NCBI GenBank assembly: GCA_017453085.1
Contig: JAFTKV010000307.1
Location: forward strand, 1-6,358
Length of the DNA: 6,358 nucleotides
Reading direction: 5' to 3'
Origin: Clostridia bacterium
GTDB lineage: Bacteria; Bacillota; Clostridia; Oscillospirales; CAG-272
Shown: positions 1 to 5,288 of the stretch, in pieces
How positions within the stretch are numbered: position 1 is the stretch's first letter
Layout of the letters: every line of letters begins with the position of its first letter
Program-made: the position numbers and the translations under genes
Notes under the pieces: generated by a model
The model's input: the letters and a program-made list of their open reading frames with translations, nothing else
What the model was told of the DNA's origin: nothing
Databases searched by the model: none

Positions 1-2
1 AG

Positions 3-41
3 CTGCTCCATACCGAACGGTATGATGGGTATTTGAAATAA
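3..41 (+). CDS. Possible C-terminal end of an upstream gene (partial)
   Basis: Frame 3 is open from the window edge and reads LLHTERYDGYLK, then a TAA at 39-41. The composition is protein-like (a charged and aromatic tail), and a hairpin follows within about 8 bases, as expected at the end of a gene. The other two forward frames stop at 23-25 and 34-36. Twelve residues are too few to assign a family, and an open stretch this short can occur by chance, so this is only a candidate for the tail of a gene lying to the left. Confidence 0.3.
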   Translation: MLHTERYDGYLK

Positions 42-48
42 GTGATCA

Positions 49-83
49 AAAGAACGCAAAGTTATTGACGCTTTGCGTTCTTT
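49..83. repeat. Perfect 13-bp inverted repeat overlapping a promoter
   Basis: The arms 49-61 (AAAGAACGCAAAG) and 71-83 (CTTTGCGTTCTTT) are perfect reverse complements around a 9-base loop (62-70). The stem is AT-rich apart from its centre. It could be a weak terminator for a gene ending at 41, or an operator, because the -35 hexamer of the promoter for the 127-636 gene lies in the loop and the right arm fills most of the spacer. The structure is seen directly; its role is inferred. Confidence 0.7.
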
Positions 84-93
84 GTGTTACAAT
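65..93 (+). promoter_or_regulatory. Sigma-A promoter of the 127-636 membrane protein gene
   Basis: TTGACG (65-70) and TACAAT (88-93) are separated by exactly 17 bases, and a TG at 85-86 gives an extended -10. Transcription would start near 100, leaving a short leader with the ribosome binding site AGGAAGAGG at 111-119, seven bases before the ATG at 127. Confidence 0.75.
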
Positions 94-126
94 GATAATA
101 CACTATTGATAGGAAGAGGTGTTTGA

Positions 127-636
127 ATGAAACTTCCCGCATCTGCAACCTACCGTCCGCCCCGTATCAGCAATCGAACCCTTCGCTTTGCGTGGATCGC
201 TTGGTTTGCCCACCTTGGATGGGTAATTCTTTCGATTTTTGTTTGGAATCGAGCTATTGTTCTGCCCTTCCTTGTGTTTTTTATCATTATACTTTCGGAA
301 GCAATTCTTTCCGGCGCACTGCGTAGAGATCTGCCGGAAACCGAGCCGATTCCGCCCCGTGACCGGATCGATGTGTGTTTGAACACGGTGATGGCAGTTT
401 CATTGCTACTTGCCGCTTTCTGTTTCGGTATGCTGCTTCTCAACAAAGGCGGTCCCGAACAAATCGACGGCGTCTACTACGTTGCCAATAAAGGCGACAT
501 TATTCGTGAGATTTCGAGAAACCATTATCTCTTCCTCTCCTTCTGCGAATCGCTGCTGGCATCGGCAGGGACACTGGGGATGCACACACCTCTTCTTCAT
601 CGTATCCGAAATCTGTATCGATTGCAAAACACGTAG
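127..636 (+). CDS. Small four-helix membrane protein, function unknown
   Basis: This 169-residue protein has no function I can assign. Hydrophobic segments lie at about residues 21-39, 43-63, 83-105 and, less clearly, 134-150. Basic residues before helix 1 (R10, R13, R17, R20), after helix 2 (R66, R67) and after helix 4 (R159, R161, R165) fit both ends being cytoplasmic by the positive-inside rule. The segment 108-134 (GGPEQIDGVYYV, then IREIS near 126-130) would then face outward. From memory this resembles a region found in other uncharacterised clostridial membrane proteins, with the pattern P-E-x-x-D-G-x-Y-x-x-x-x-x-G-x-x-I-R-E-I; this is recall, not a search result. The start is fixed by AGGAAGAGG seven bases upstream. 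The gene has its own promoter and its own terminator, so it is probably monocistronic. Confidence 0.85.
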   Translation: MKLPASATYRPPRISNRTLRFAWIAWFAHLGWVILSIFVWNRAIVLPFLVFFIIILSEAILSGALRRDLPETEPIPPRDRIDVCLNTVMAVSLLLAAFCFGMLLLNKGGPEQIDGVYYVANKGDIIREISRNHYLFLSFCESLLASAGTLGMHTPLLHRIRNLYRLQNT

Positions 637-693
637 CAATAACGTAGCACGCTTACCATACGGAAAAGGCGTTTGGTAATCCTATTATAATCA

Positions 694-728
694 AAAATCG
701 GCAGAGGAACAACACCTCTGCCGATTTT
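694..728. terminator. Bidirectional rho-independent terminator
   Basis: A perfect 14-bp stem, 694-707 (AAAATCGGCAGAGG) with 715-728 (CCTCTGCCGATTTT), closes a 7-base loop. The T run at the end of the right arm serves the rightward 127-636 gene. The A run of the left arm, read as T on the minus strand, serves the leftward 831-1241 gene. Its position between convergent genes fits a shared terminator. Confidence 0.85.
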
Positions 729-816
729 GATTGGTAGGGGAGGCGTTTCGCCTCCCGTTTGTCAGAGATAAACCGATCATTGCGGGAGGGGAGACCCCGC
801 CCCTACGGTGAATCAA
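727..816. repeat. REP-like intergenic inverted repeat pair (GTAGGGG type)
   Basis: Two G/C-rich hairpins face each other. The left one, 738-745 with 749-756 (GGGAGGCG / CGCCTCCC), is perfect with a TTT loop. The right one, 784-802, pairs GGG-x-GGGG with CCCC-x-CCC around AGA. The left half (from 735) is an imperfect reverse complement of the right half (to 806); both read TAGGGG-x-GG-x-G inward. The outer ends carry TTGATT (727-732) and its complement AATCAA (811-816). The form is that of a non-autonomous REP/BIME or MITE-type element. I know GTAGGGG-rich repeats of this kind from Clostridia genomes, but copy number cannot be seen here. Confidence 0.7.
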
Positions 817-830
817 CTCGCCTGTATAAT

Positions 831-1241
831 TTACAGTTCAATGATTTCCATGTGCGCAAGCATTGCGTTTTTGACCTTATCCAAAGCTTGAACCGCTTCT
901 TCTCGGCTAGAGTACACAGCAATATCACGCCAACAAGTCGTACCCGCTTGAACCATCAGACAGGTTCCGTCCACACGAAGACCACCGCGGCAACACAGCA
1001 TCTTGGATTTATCGGGACTCAGCACGTAGGTCAGTTGTCCGCGTTTCACCTGTGTTCCATCGGGCAAGACGTACTCAAAGTGACCAAGTGCATCTTCAAT
1101 AGCATCTTGCACAGCACAGGTAACAACGCTCTCGAGTTGGTCATCCAAGGCTTCCGAAACAGCATCCTCAATCATCTCCCGAAGACGGTCTTCCATTTCG
1201 TCCAAAAGCTCATCTACATCCATCTTTTCCCTCTCGCTCAT
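831..1241 (-). CDS. Small acidic protein of unknown function
   Basis: This 136-residue protein has two parts. Residues 1-45 are strongly acidic and helical (runs such as DELLDEMEDRLREMIEDA) and probably form a coiled coil or amphipathic helix. Residues about 53-136 look like a compact alpha/beta domain (FEYVLPDGT, LTYVLSPDKSKMLCCRGGLR, then WRDIAVYSSREEAVQALDKV). There is no signal peptide or membrane segment, so it should be cytoplasmic. Residues C83 and C84 are adjacent, with further Cys at 42, 94 and 103, but the spacing is not a recognised metal site. The start is set by AGGAGG (complement of 1251-1256), nine bases upstream; Met7 is a weaker alternative. I found no convincing promoter in the 80 bases upstream, and the gene lies in the same direction as alr beyond a transposase relic, so it may depend on alr read-through. 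I recall similar clostridial proteins only as hypotheticals. Confidence 0.8.
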   Translation of the reverse strand: MSEREKMDVDELLDEMEDRLREMIEDAVSEALDDQLESVVTCAVQDAIEDALGHFEYVLPDGTQVKRGQLTYVLSPDKSKMLCCRGGLRVDGTCLMVQAGTTCWRDIAVYSSREEAVQALDKVKNAMLAHMEIIEL

Positions 1242-1261
1242 CGGGACACACCTCCTAAAAT

Positions 1262-1588
1262 TTATTCTTCTGCGTATAATTGGTCAAATTTCCAACGCAT
1301 GGGATTTTCGTGAATGTATTTTACGATTTCGGATGATATGATCGTGGAAGGATCGTTGCCATATTTGATTATCAAACGGTGGCAAAATTCCGTCCTTCAC
1401 CATCTTGATATATTCTATGGTCGAATATCTCTTGAACGATTGAACAATCTCAGAATCCGCCCCTACAGGTGAAAATAATAATTTCCGATCTTTCGTACAA
1501 ATTGTTATAAAATATGCACCGACACTGCTATAATCTAATTTTGTAATCTTAACCGCTTTCTTTGCGGCAGTTTATTCTCGTTATTCAT
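1262..1588 (-). pseudogene. Decayed REP-associated tyrosine transposase (RAYT, Y1/HUH family)
   Basis: Three pieces in different frames join into one RAYT-like protein. Piece 1 starts at ATG 1588-1586 and reads MNNENKLPQRKRLRLQN before a stop at 1537-1535. Piece 2, one frame over, reads DYSSVGAYFITICTKDRK, then LLFSPVGADS, then EIVQSFKRYSTIEYIKMVK and IWQRSFHDHIIRN down to about 1330. Piece 3 (1330-1262) reads EIVKYIHENPMRWKFDQLY and ends in TAA. The FITICTKDR N-terminus, the IWQRS-x-x-DHIIR stretch and the YIHENP-x-RW tail are typical of RAYTs. A single-base loss near 1536 and a small frameshifting deletion near 1330 break the reading frame. VGADS passes directly into EIVQSFKR, so the middle region that normally holds the HUH (His-x-His) metal motif is missing. 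The copy is therefore inactive. Its ATG overlaps the alr stop codon. Family assignment comes from recognising motifs, not from a search. Confidence 0.85.
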
Positions 1589-2760
1589 TCCTCCGGAAGT
1601 TCCCGGTCGATGGAGTCGAAGCGTCCGTCCTTCACGTATACTCTCGGTACGCGGGGGTTGATATTGCAGATCAGCTCGTAGCCGATGGTGCCGATGGATT
1701 CCGCCAGACTGTCAGCGGACAGCACTGCGTCGCCGTCCACGCCGAACAGAGTCGCCGTGTCCCCTACCGCAACGCCCGAAAGATCGGTCACGTCTACCAT
1801 GCACTGATCCATACAGATGCGCCCGATGATGGGGGCCTCTCTGCCGCCGATCAGCACCTTGCCCTTCCCCGACCACAGACGGGGCAGACCGTCGGCATAG
1901 CCCACTGCCAGCGTGGCGATGCGGGTCTCGCGGGAGGTGACGTAGGTACAGCCGTAGCTGACCGGTGTCCCGGCAGGAACGGTCTTGACGAAGACCACGT
2001 GTGTCTTGAAGCTCATCACGGGACGGATGCCGCCGATGCGGTCGGGATCCACCTCGCCGGAGGGATGCATTCCGTACAGGATAATGCCCTCCCGCCCCAT
2101 TTCCAGATCGGGAGACAGCTCGATCAGCCCTGCGCTGTTCTGGATATGACGGATGGGGATGCGGATGCCCCGCGCCTCCAGCCGCGCGCAAAAATCGTTG
2201 AATCGGGAAAGCTGCAGCAGGCTGTAGCTCTGATCGGCAGAGTCGGCGGCGGCAAAATGGCTGTAAATGCCCTCCACCTCAATGCCGGGGAGCGCACAGA
2301 TGGCCGCCACCGCCTCCACAGAGGCATCGCTGCAATCGAAGCCGATGCGGGTCATGCCGGTATCCAGTGCGATATGAACCTTTGCAGTCTTCCCCGACTC
2401 CACCGCAGCAGCGGAGAGCAATTTTGCCTCGCTCACGTCGTCCATCGTGGCGGTGATGCCGTAGCGCACCATCTTGGGGAAGTCGGACAGCGGTACGTGT
2501 CCCAGCAGCAGGATGGGCGTTTCCAGTCCCGCATGGCGAAGCTCCAGCGCCTCGTCGGTGAAGGCAACGGCAAAATAATCGGCACGTCCCTCCAGGAGCC
2601 GTCCGATCCTCACTGCGCCGTGTCCATAGGAGTTGGCCTTCAGCACGCAGAGCAGCTTCATCGCCGCGGGTATATGGCGGCGCACCGCTTCAAAATTATG
2701 TTCCAAAGCATCCAGGTCGATCTGTGCCCAGGTGCGTAGCTTATCGGTAATTGTTTTCAT
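1585..2760 (-). CDS. alr: Alanine racemase
   Basis: This 391-residue PLP enzyme interconverts L- and D-alanine, supplying D-Ala for the peptidoglycan stem peptide in the cytoplasm. It has the fold-III layout: an N-terminal TIM-type barrel and a C-terminal beta domain. VLKANSYGHG (39-48) holds the PLP lysine K41. LDTGMTRIGF (132-141) is the conserved strand with R138. VSYG (267-270) holds the second catalytic residue, Y269. GRICMDQCMVD (313-323) and GTIGYELICNINPRVPR (357-373) are conserved C-terminal motifs. The length is usual for the family (about 370-390). The start is supported by TGAGG (complement of 2765-2769), five bases before the ATG, and by a consensus promoter upstream. It is divergent from glyA. 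No terminator follows, so transcription may continue into the transposase relic and the 831-1241 gene. It could be the biosynthetic or a catabolic paralogue; the lone divergent setting does not decide which. Confidence 0.97.
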   Translation of the reverse strand: MKTITDKLRTWAQIDLDALEHNFEAVRRHIPAAMKLLCVLKANSYGHGAVRIGRLLEGRADYFAVAFTDEALELRHAGLETPILLLGHVPLSDFPKMVRYGITATMDDVSEAKLLSAAAVESGKTAKVHIALDTGMTRIGFDCSDASVEAVAAICALPGIEVEGIYSHFAAADSADQSYSLLQLSRFNDFCARLEARGIRIPIRHIQNSAGLIELSPDLEMGREGIILYGMHPSGEVDPDRIGGIRPVMSFKTHVVFVKTVPAGTPVSYGCTYVTSRETRIATLAVGYADGLPRLWSGKGKVLIGGREAPIIGRICMDQCMVDVTDLSGVAVGDTATLFGVDGDAVLSADSLAESIGTIGYELICNINPRVPRVYVKDGRFDSIDRELPEE

Positions 2761-2803
2761 GAAATCCTCACGTCAGTGGATAATTCACAATGGATTACCT
2801 TCT

Positions 2804-2832
2804 ATTATACACCGCAGACCGCCGTTTGTCAA
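2804..2832 (-). promoter_or_regulatory. Perfect-consensus sigma-A promoter of alr
   Basis: Read on the minus strand, TTGACA (2832-2827) and TATAAT (2809-2804) both match consensus exactly, with a 17-base spacer. Transcription should start near 2797, giving a leader of about 37 bases to the ATG at 2760. That is too short for a typical riboswitch, and I see no operator-like palindrome over it, so strong constitutive expression is likely. Confidence 0.85.
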
Positions 2833-2963
2833 CTGCTTTCCCGATTTTGCACAAAAAGTCAAGCCGCGCCGGACAGTGACACTCGCTTCGCACTGCAGGA
2901 ATAAATTTTTTCGACAAAAATAGCAAAAATCTCATTTTCCAAAAAATATTTTTCCAAAACCTC

Positions 2964-2992
2964 TTTACAAATCGATTTTTTTCTTGTATAAT
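2964..2992 (+). promoter_or_regulatory. Sigma-A promoter of glyA
   Basis: TTTACA (2964-2969) and TATAAT (2987-2992) are 17 bases apart. A series of A and T tracts lies directly upstream (about 2903-2959) and could act as an UP element or curved DNA. The leader to the ATG at 3023 would be only about 24 bases, leaving no room for a riboswitch. Confidence 0.8.
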
Positions 2993-3010
2993 AGGGCATT
3001 GATTGTTTTA

Positions 3011-3015
3011 AGGAG
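3011..3015 (+). promoter_or_regulatory. Ribosome binding site that fixes the glyA start
   Basis: AGGAG lies seven bases before the ATG at 3023. The frame stays open upstream to a TTG at 2984, but that codon overlaps the -10 box of the promoter and has no binding site, so the 13-residue extension is rejected. Confidence 0.85.
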
Positions 3016-3022
3016 ATTACAC

Positions 3023-4276
3023 ATGGTATACGAAAATATGAATTTTCTGACGAAATACGATCCTGCGGTAGCTGAGGCCATCGCGCAGGAGCTTTCCCGC
3101 CAACAGGACGGCATCGAGCTGATCGCCTCCGAAAACTGCGTTTCCGAGGCGGTTATGGCAGCCAATGCCAGCGTCCTCACCAATAAATACGCCGAGGGCT
3201 ACCCCGGCAAGCGTTACTACGGCGGCTGCGCTGCTGTGGACGTAGTAGAAAACATCGCCCGTGACCGTGCCAAGGAGCTCTTCGGTGCGGCTTACGCCAA
3301 CGTACAGCCCCACTCGGGCGCGCAGGCAAACACCGCCGTTTACGTGGCATTTCTGAAGCCCGGCGACACCGTGATGGGTATGAATCTGGCTCACGGCGGT
3401 CACCTCACCCACGGCTCTCCCGTCAACGTATCCGGTCTGCTGTACAACTTCGTTCCCTATGGCGTGGAGGAAGACACCGGCGTGATCGACTACGACAAGG
3501 TGGAGGCCATCGCTATGGAGTGTAGACCCAAGCTGATCGTAGCAGGCGCATCCGCTTATCCCCGTGTCATCGACTTTGAGCGCTTCGCTGAGATCGCTCA
3601 CAAGGTTGGCGCACTGCTGATGGTAGATATGGCCCACATCGCAGGTCTGGTAGCCGGCGGACAGCATCCCTCCCCTGTTCCCTATGCCGACATCACCACC
3701 ACCACCACCCACAAGACCCTCCGCGGCCCTCGCGGCGGTCTGATCCTCACCAACAAAGAGGAGTACGCCAAGGCCATTGACAAGGCGATCTTCCCCGGCA
3801 CTCAGGGCGGCCCTCTGATGCACACCATCGCCGCCAAGGCAGTCTGCTTCGGCGAGGCACTCCAGCCCTCCTTCAAGGATTACGCCGCACAGGTAGTGAA
3901 GAACGCCGCCGCTTTTGCCGACGCGCTGGGCAAGGAAGGCTTCAACATGGTTTCGGGCGGCACCGACAACCATCTGATCCTGCTGGATCTGCGGAACTTC
4001 AACATCACCGGCAAGGAGATGGAGCGCCGCATGGATCTCTGCCACATCACCGCCAACAAAAACGGCATCCCCAACGACCCTCAGAAGCCCTTTGTCACCA
4101 GCGGCATCCGTCTGGGTACTCCCGCCGCTACCACCCGCGGTCTGGTAGAGGAGGATTTCGCCGTCCTCGCTCACCTGCTTCGCCTCATCGTGGACGACGA
4201 CTACGAGAGCAAGATCGACTACGTCCGCGCCGAGGTTGCCAAGATCTGCGCAAAGTATCCGCTGTACAGCAAGTAA
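3023..4276 (+). CDS. glyA: Serine hydroxymethyltransferase
   Basis: This cytoplasmic PLP enzyme converts serine and tetrahydrofolate to glycine and 5,10-methylenetetrahydrofolate, the main entry of one-carbon units for purine, thymidylate and methionine synthesis. The protein is 417 residues, the normal bacterial length. Key elements are IELIASENCVS (31-41, catalytic Glu E37), YAEGYPGKRYYGG (56-68), QPHSGAQAN (95-103), VDMAHIAGLVAGG (201-213, with D202 and H205 at the cofactor), TTTTTHKTLRGPRGG (225-239, PLP lysine K231) and SGIRLGTPAATTRG (360-373, carboxylate-binding R363). All expected catalytic residues are present. Codon choice is strongly biased toward C-ending codons, as in highly expressed genes. 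It has its own promoter and is followed by two hairpins, so it is probably monocistronic. It is divergent from alr, another PLP enzyme. Confidence 0.98.
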   Translation: MVYENMNFLTKYDPAVAEAIAQELSRQQDGIELIASENCVSEAVMAANASVLTNKYAEGYPGKRYYGGCAAVDVVENIARDRAKELFGAAYANVQPHSGAQANTAVYVAFLKPGDTVMGMNLAHGGHLTHGSPVNVSGLLYNFVPYGVEEDTGVIDYDKVEAIAMECRPKLIVAGASAYPRVIDFERFAEIAHKVGALLMVDMAHIAGLVAGGQHPSPVPYADITTTTTHKTLRGPRGGLILTNKEEYAKAIDKAIFPGTQGGPLMHTIAAKAVCFGEALQPSFKDYAAQVVKNAAAFADALGKEGFNMVSGGTDNHLILLDLRNFNITGKEMERRMDLCHITANKNGIPNDPQKPFVTSGIRLGTPAATTRGLVEEDFAVLAHLLRLIVDDDYESKIDYVRAEVAKICAKYPLYSK

Positions 4277-4281
4277 TTTAT

Positions 4282-4313
4282 TTTGGAACCCTTTTTGAAA
4301 AAAGGGTTCCAAA
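4282..4313. terminator. GGAACCC-T5/A5 hairpin after glyA
   Basis: TTTGGAACCCTTTTT (4282-4296) folds onto AAAAAGGGTTCCAAA (4299-4313), giving a near-perfect palindrome. It begins six bases after the glyA stop. It is followed by AAACCTCCCC rather than a T run, so it may be a repeat-type hairpin or an RNA-stabilising element more than a textbook terminator. A close relative with the core GGAACCTTTTTGCAAAAAGG lies at the right end of the window. Confidence 0.6.
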
Positions 4314-4333
4314 CCTCCCCAAAACTTTTATAA

Positions 4334-4360
4334 AAGCCGACGAATACTCGTCGGCTTCTT
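4334..4360 (+). terminator. Rho-independent terminator of glyA
   Basis: The stem 4334-4343 (AAGCCGACGA) with 4348-4357 (TCGTCGGCTT) has a four-base ATAC loop and is followed by CTTTGGTTTT. This is the most conventional terminator for rightward transcripts leaving glyA. Confidence 0.8.
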
Positions 4361-4383
4361 TGGTTTTCCCATTCTCCACAACG

Positions 4384-4415
4384 AAAAACCGACCCATTTC
4401 GGGTCGGTTTGACTT
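4384..4415. terminator. Terminator for the DUF3737 gene, probably bidirectional
   Basis: The stem 4386-4395 (AAACCGACCC) with 4401-4410 (GGGTCGGTTT) has a five-base loop. On the minus strand the stem runs into TTTTTCGTT (complement of 4380-4388), a good U tract 17 bases beyond the DUF3737 stop codon. On the plus strand it is followed by GACTTTT, so it may also back up glyA termination. Confidence 0.8.
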
Positions 4416-4426
4416 TTATGTTTGGT

Positions 4427-5287
4427 TTATCCACGCACTTCGATCGTGCATCTGCTCTCGTAGCCGTCCTCGGCGACGTTGCCCTCCAGGATGATCTCCC
4501 CGTAGCCGTCGGCAACGATTTTGCCGCTCAGGGGATTCTTCACCGAGGTGATCTCGCCGATGACGTCCGCCATCACGTGGGAGTTTTCGAAGGACAGATC
4601 GCAGTCGATCATCTTGCATCCGATCAGCTTCAGGTTCTTGCAATAACACAGCGGCTGGGTGCCGATGATGGTGCAGTTGACCAAAGTCAAGTCCTCGGAG
4701 TACCAGCCCAGATACTCGCCCTTCAGGGTGGTGTTCTCGATGAAGGCGTTCTTGGTGTGCCAGAAAGCATCCTTGGTGTCGAGGTAAGAATCCACGATGT
4801 GCAGATTCTCGATGTACTGGAAGGAGTATTTGCCGGTCATTTTCAGATTTTTGATCTCCACGTCACGGCTCTCGAAGAGGCAGTAGACTGCGTCCACGGT
4901 GGAGTCCTGGAGAGAGAGGCCGCGGCAACGCCAGCCGAACTCGGGGGAGCTTACGGTAGAGCGAACCACCCGCATCCGATCGCACTCTCTGAGGCACTTC
5001 ACGCCCATGATGGTGGAATCGGCGATGGTGCCGTCCTCGGCGTACCAAATGGGCGCGCGGGTGAGATCATCCATGGTGCAGTGCTCCATAGTAAAGCCCT
5101 TGGCGTGCCAGAGGGGATAACGAAGAGAAAAGCTGCAATTCTTCACGGTCACGTCACGAGCCTCCTTCAAGGATGACTCGCCGTCGGCAGGACCTGCGAA
5201 AGTGCAGTCCTCCACGTCGCCGTGGGTGAGATTGTACAGGGCACGCTCCTCGTCGAAGTTCTGCCCGATTACTTTAGTGCGTTCCAT
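4427..5287 (-). CDS. DUF3737 family right-handed beta-helix protein
   Basis: This 286-residue protein matches what I know of the DUF3737 family: openings such as ERALYNL, then GPADGESSLKEARD (32-45), LRYPLWH (55-61), FGWRCR (117-122), KYSFQY (153-158), TKDAFWH (171-177), EYLGWYSE (191-198) and IGTQPLCYCKNL (208-219). Eleven short strands (VEDCTF 25, VKNCSF 48, MEHCTM 67, IADSTI 88, VVRSTV 107, LQDSTV 126, IKNLKM 145, IVDSYL 164, IENTTL 183, LVNCTI 202, LIGCKM 221) repeat mostly every 19 residues, as in a pectate-lyase-like beta helix. There is no signal peptide, so it is probably cytoplasmic. The family has no established function that I know of, and no lyase or hydrolase triad is evident. 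The start at 5287 is one base after the upstream gene's stop, with its binding site inside that gene, which suggests translational coupling. An upstream Met at 5350 would overlap that gene by about 60 bases and is rejected. Confidence 0.92.
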   Translation of the reverse strand: MERTKVIGQNFDEERALYNLTHGDVEDCTFAGPADGESSLKEARDVTVKNCSFSLRYPLWHAKGFTMEHCTMDDLTRAPIWYAEDGTIADSTIMGVKCLRECDRMRVVRSTVSSPEFGWRCRGLSLQDSTVDAVYCLFESRDVEIKNLKMTGKYSFQYIENLHIVDSYLDTKDAFWHTKNAFIENTTLKGEYLGWYSEDLTLVNCTIIGTQPLCYCKNLKLIGCKMIDCDLSFENSHVMADVIGEITSVKNPLSGKIVADGYGEIILEGNVAEDGYESRCTIEVRG

Positions 5288-5288
5288 A

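Noticed and set aside
9..24. Short palindrome CATACCG-AA-CGGTATG
   Set aside because: Seven-base arms with a two-base loop cannot form a proper hairpin. It lies in what may be coding sequence and has no T run.
759..1313. A 184-codon rightward open frame over the small acidic-protein gene
   Set aside because: It runs through the REP-like hairpin and into the transposase relic. The minus-strand frame has a proper AGGAGG site and coherent composition.
1242..1330. A promoter for the small acidic-protein gene (TTGACC with TAAATT, 17-base spacer)
   Set aside because: The -10 would end only about two bases before the ribosome binding site, so the transcript would begin inside or after it. No better pair is visible.
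1999..2739. A 246-codon open frame antisense to alr
   Set aside because: It lies wholly inside a gene with all alanine racemase motifs, and its His/Gln/Gly-rich translation shows no domain. A shadow frame.
2777..2797. Direct repeat TGGATAA / TGGATTA in the alr leader
   Set aside because: Seven bases with one mismatch is within chance for this composition. There is no dyad symmetry strong enough to call an operator, and the leader is too short for a riboswitch.
2984..3022. A 13-residue N-terminal extension of glyA from a TTG
   Set aside because: The TTG overlaps the -10 box and has no ribosome binding site. The family normally begins near the ATG at 3023, which has AGGAG seven bases upstream.
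3017..4312. A 431-codon open frame antisense to nearly all of glyA
   Set aside because: It mirrors a strongly biased, C-ending-codon gene, so the antisense frame rarely meets stops. Its translation is low-complexity Gly/Val/Ala-rich with no recognisable motif, while the sense frame is an unmistakable SHMT.
4409..5176. A 255-codon open frame antisense to the DUF3737 gene
   Set aside because: The sense frame has the family motifs and regular repeats. The antisense product simply echoes the repeat period (recurrent LGVP-like stretches) and lacks a credible binding site.
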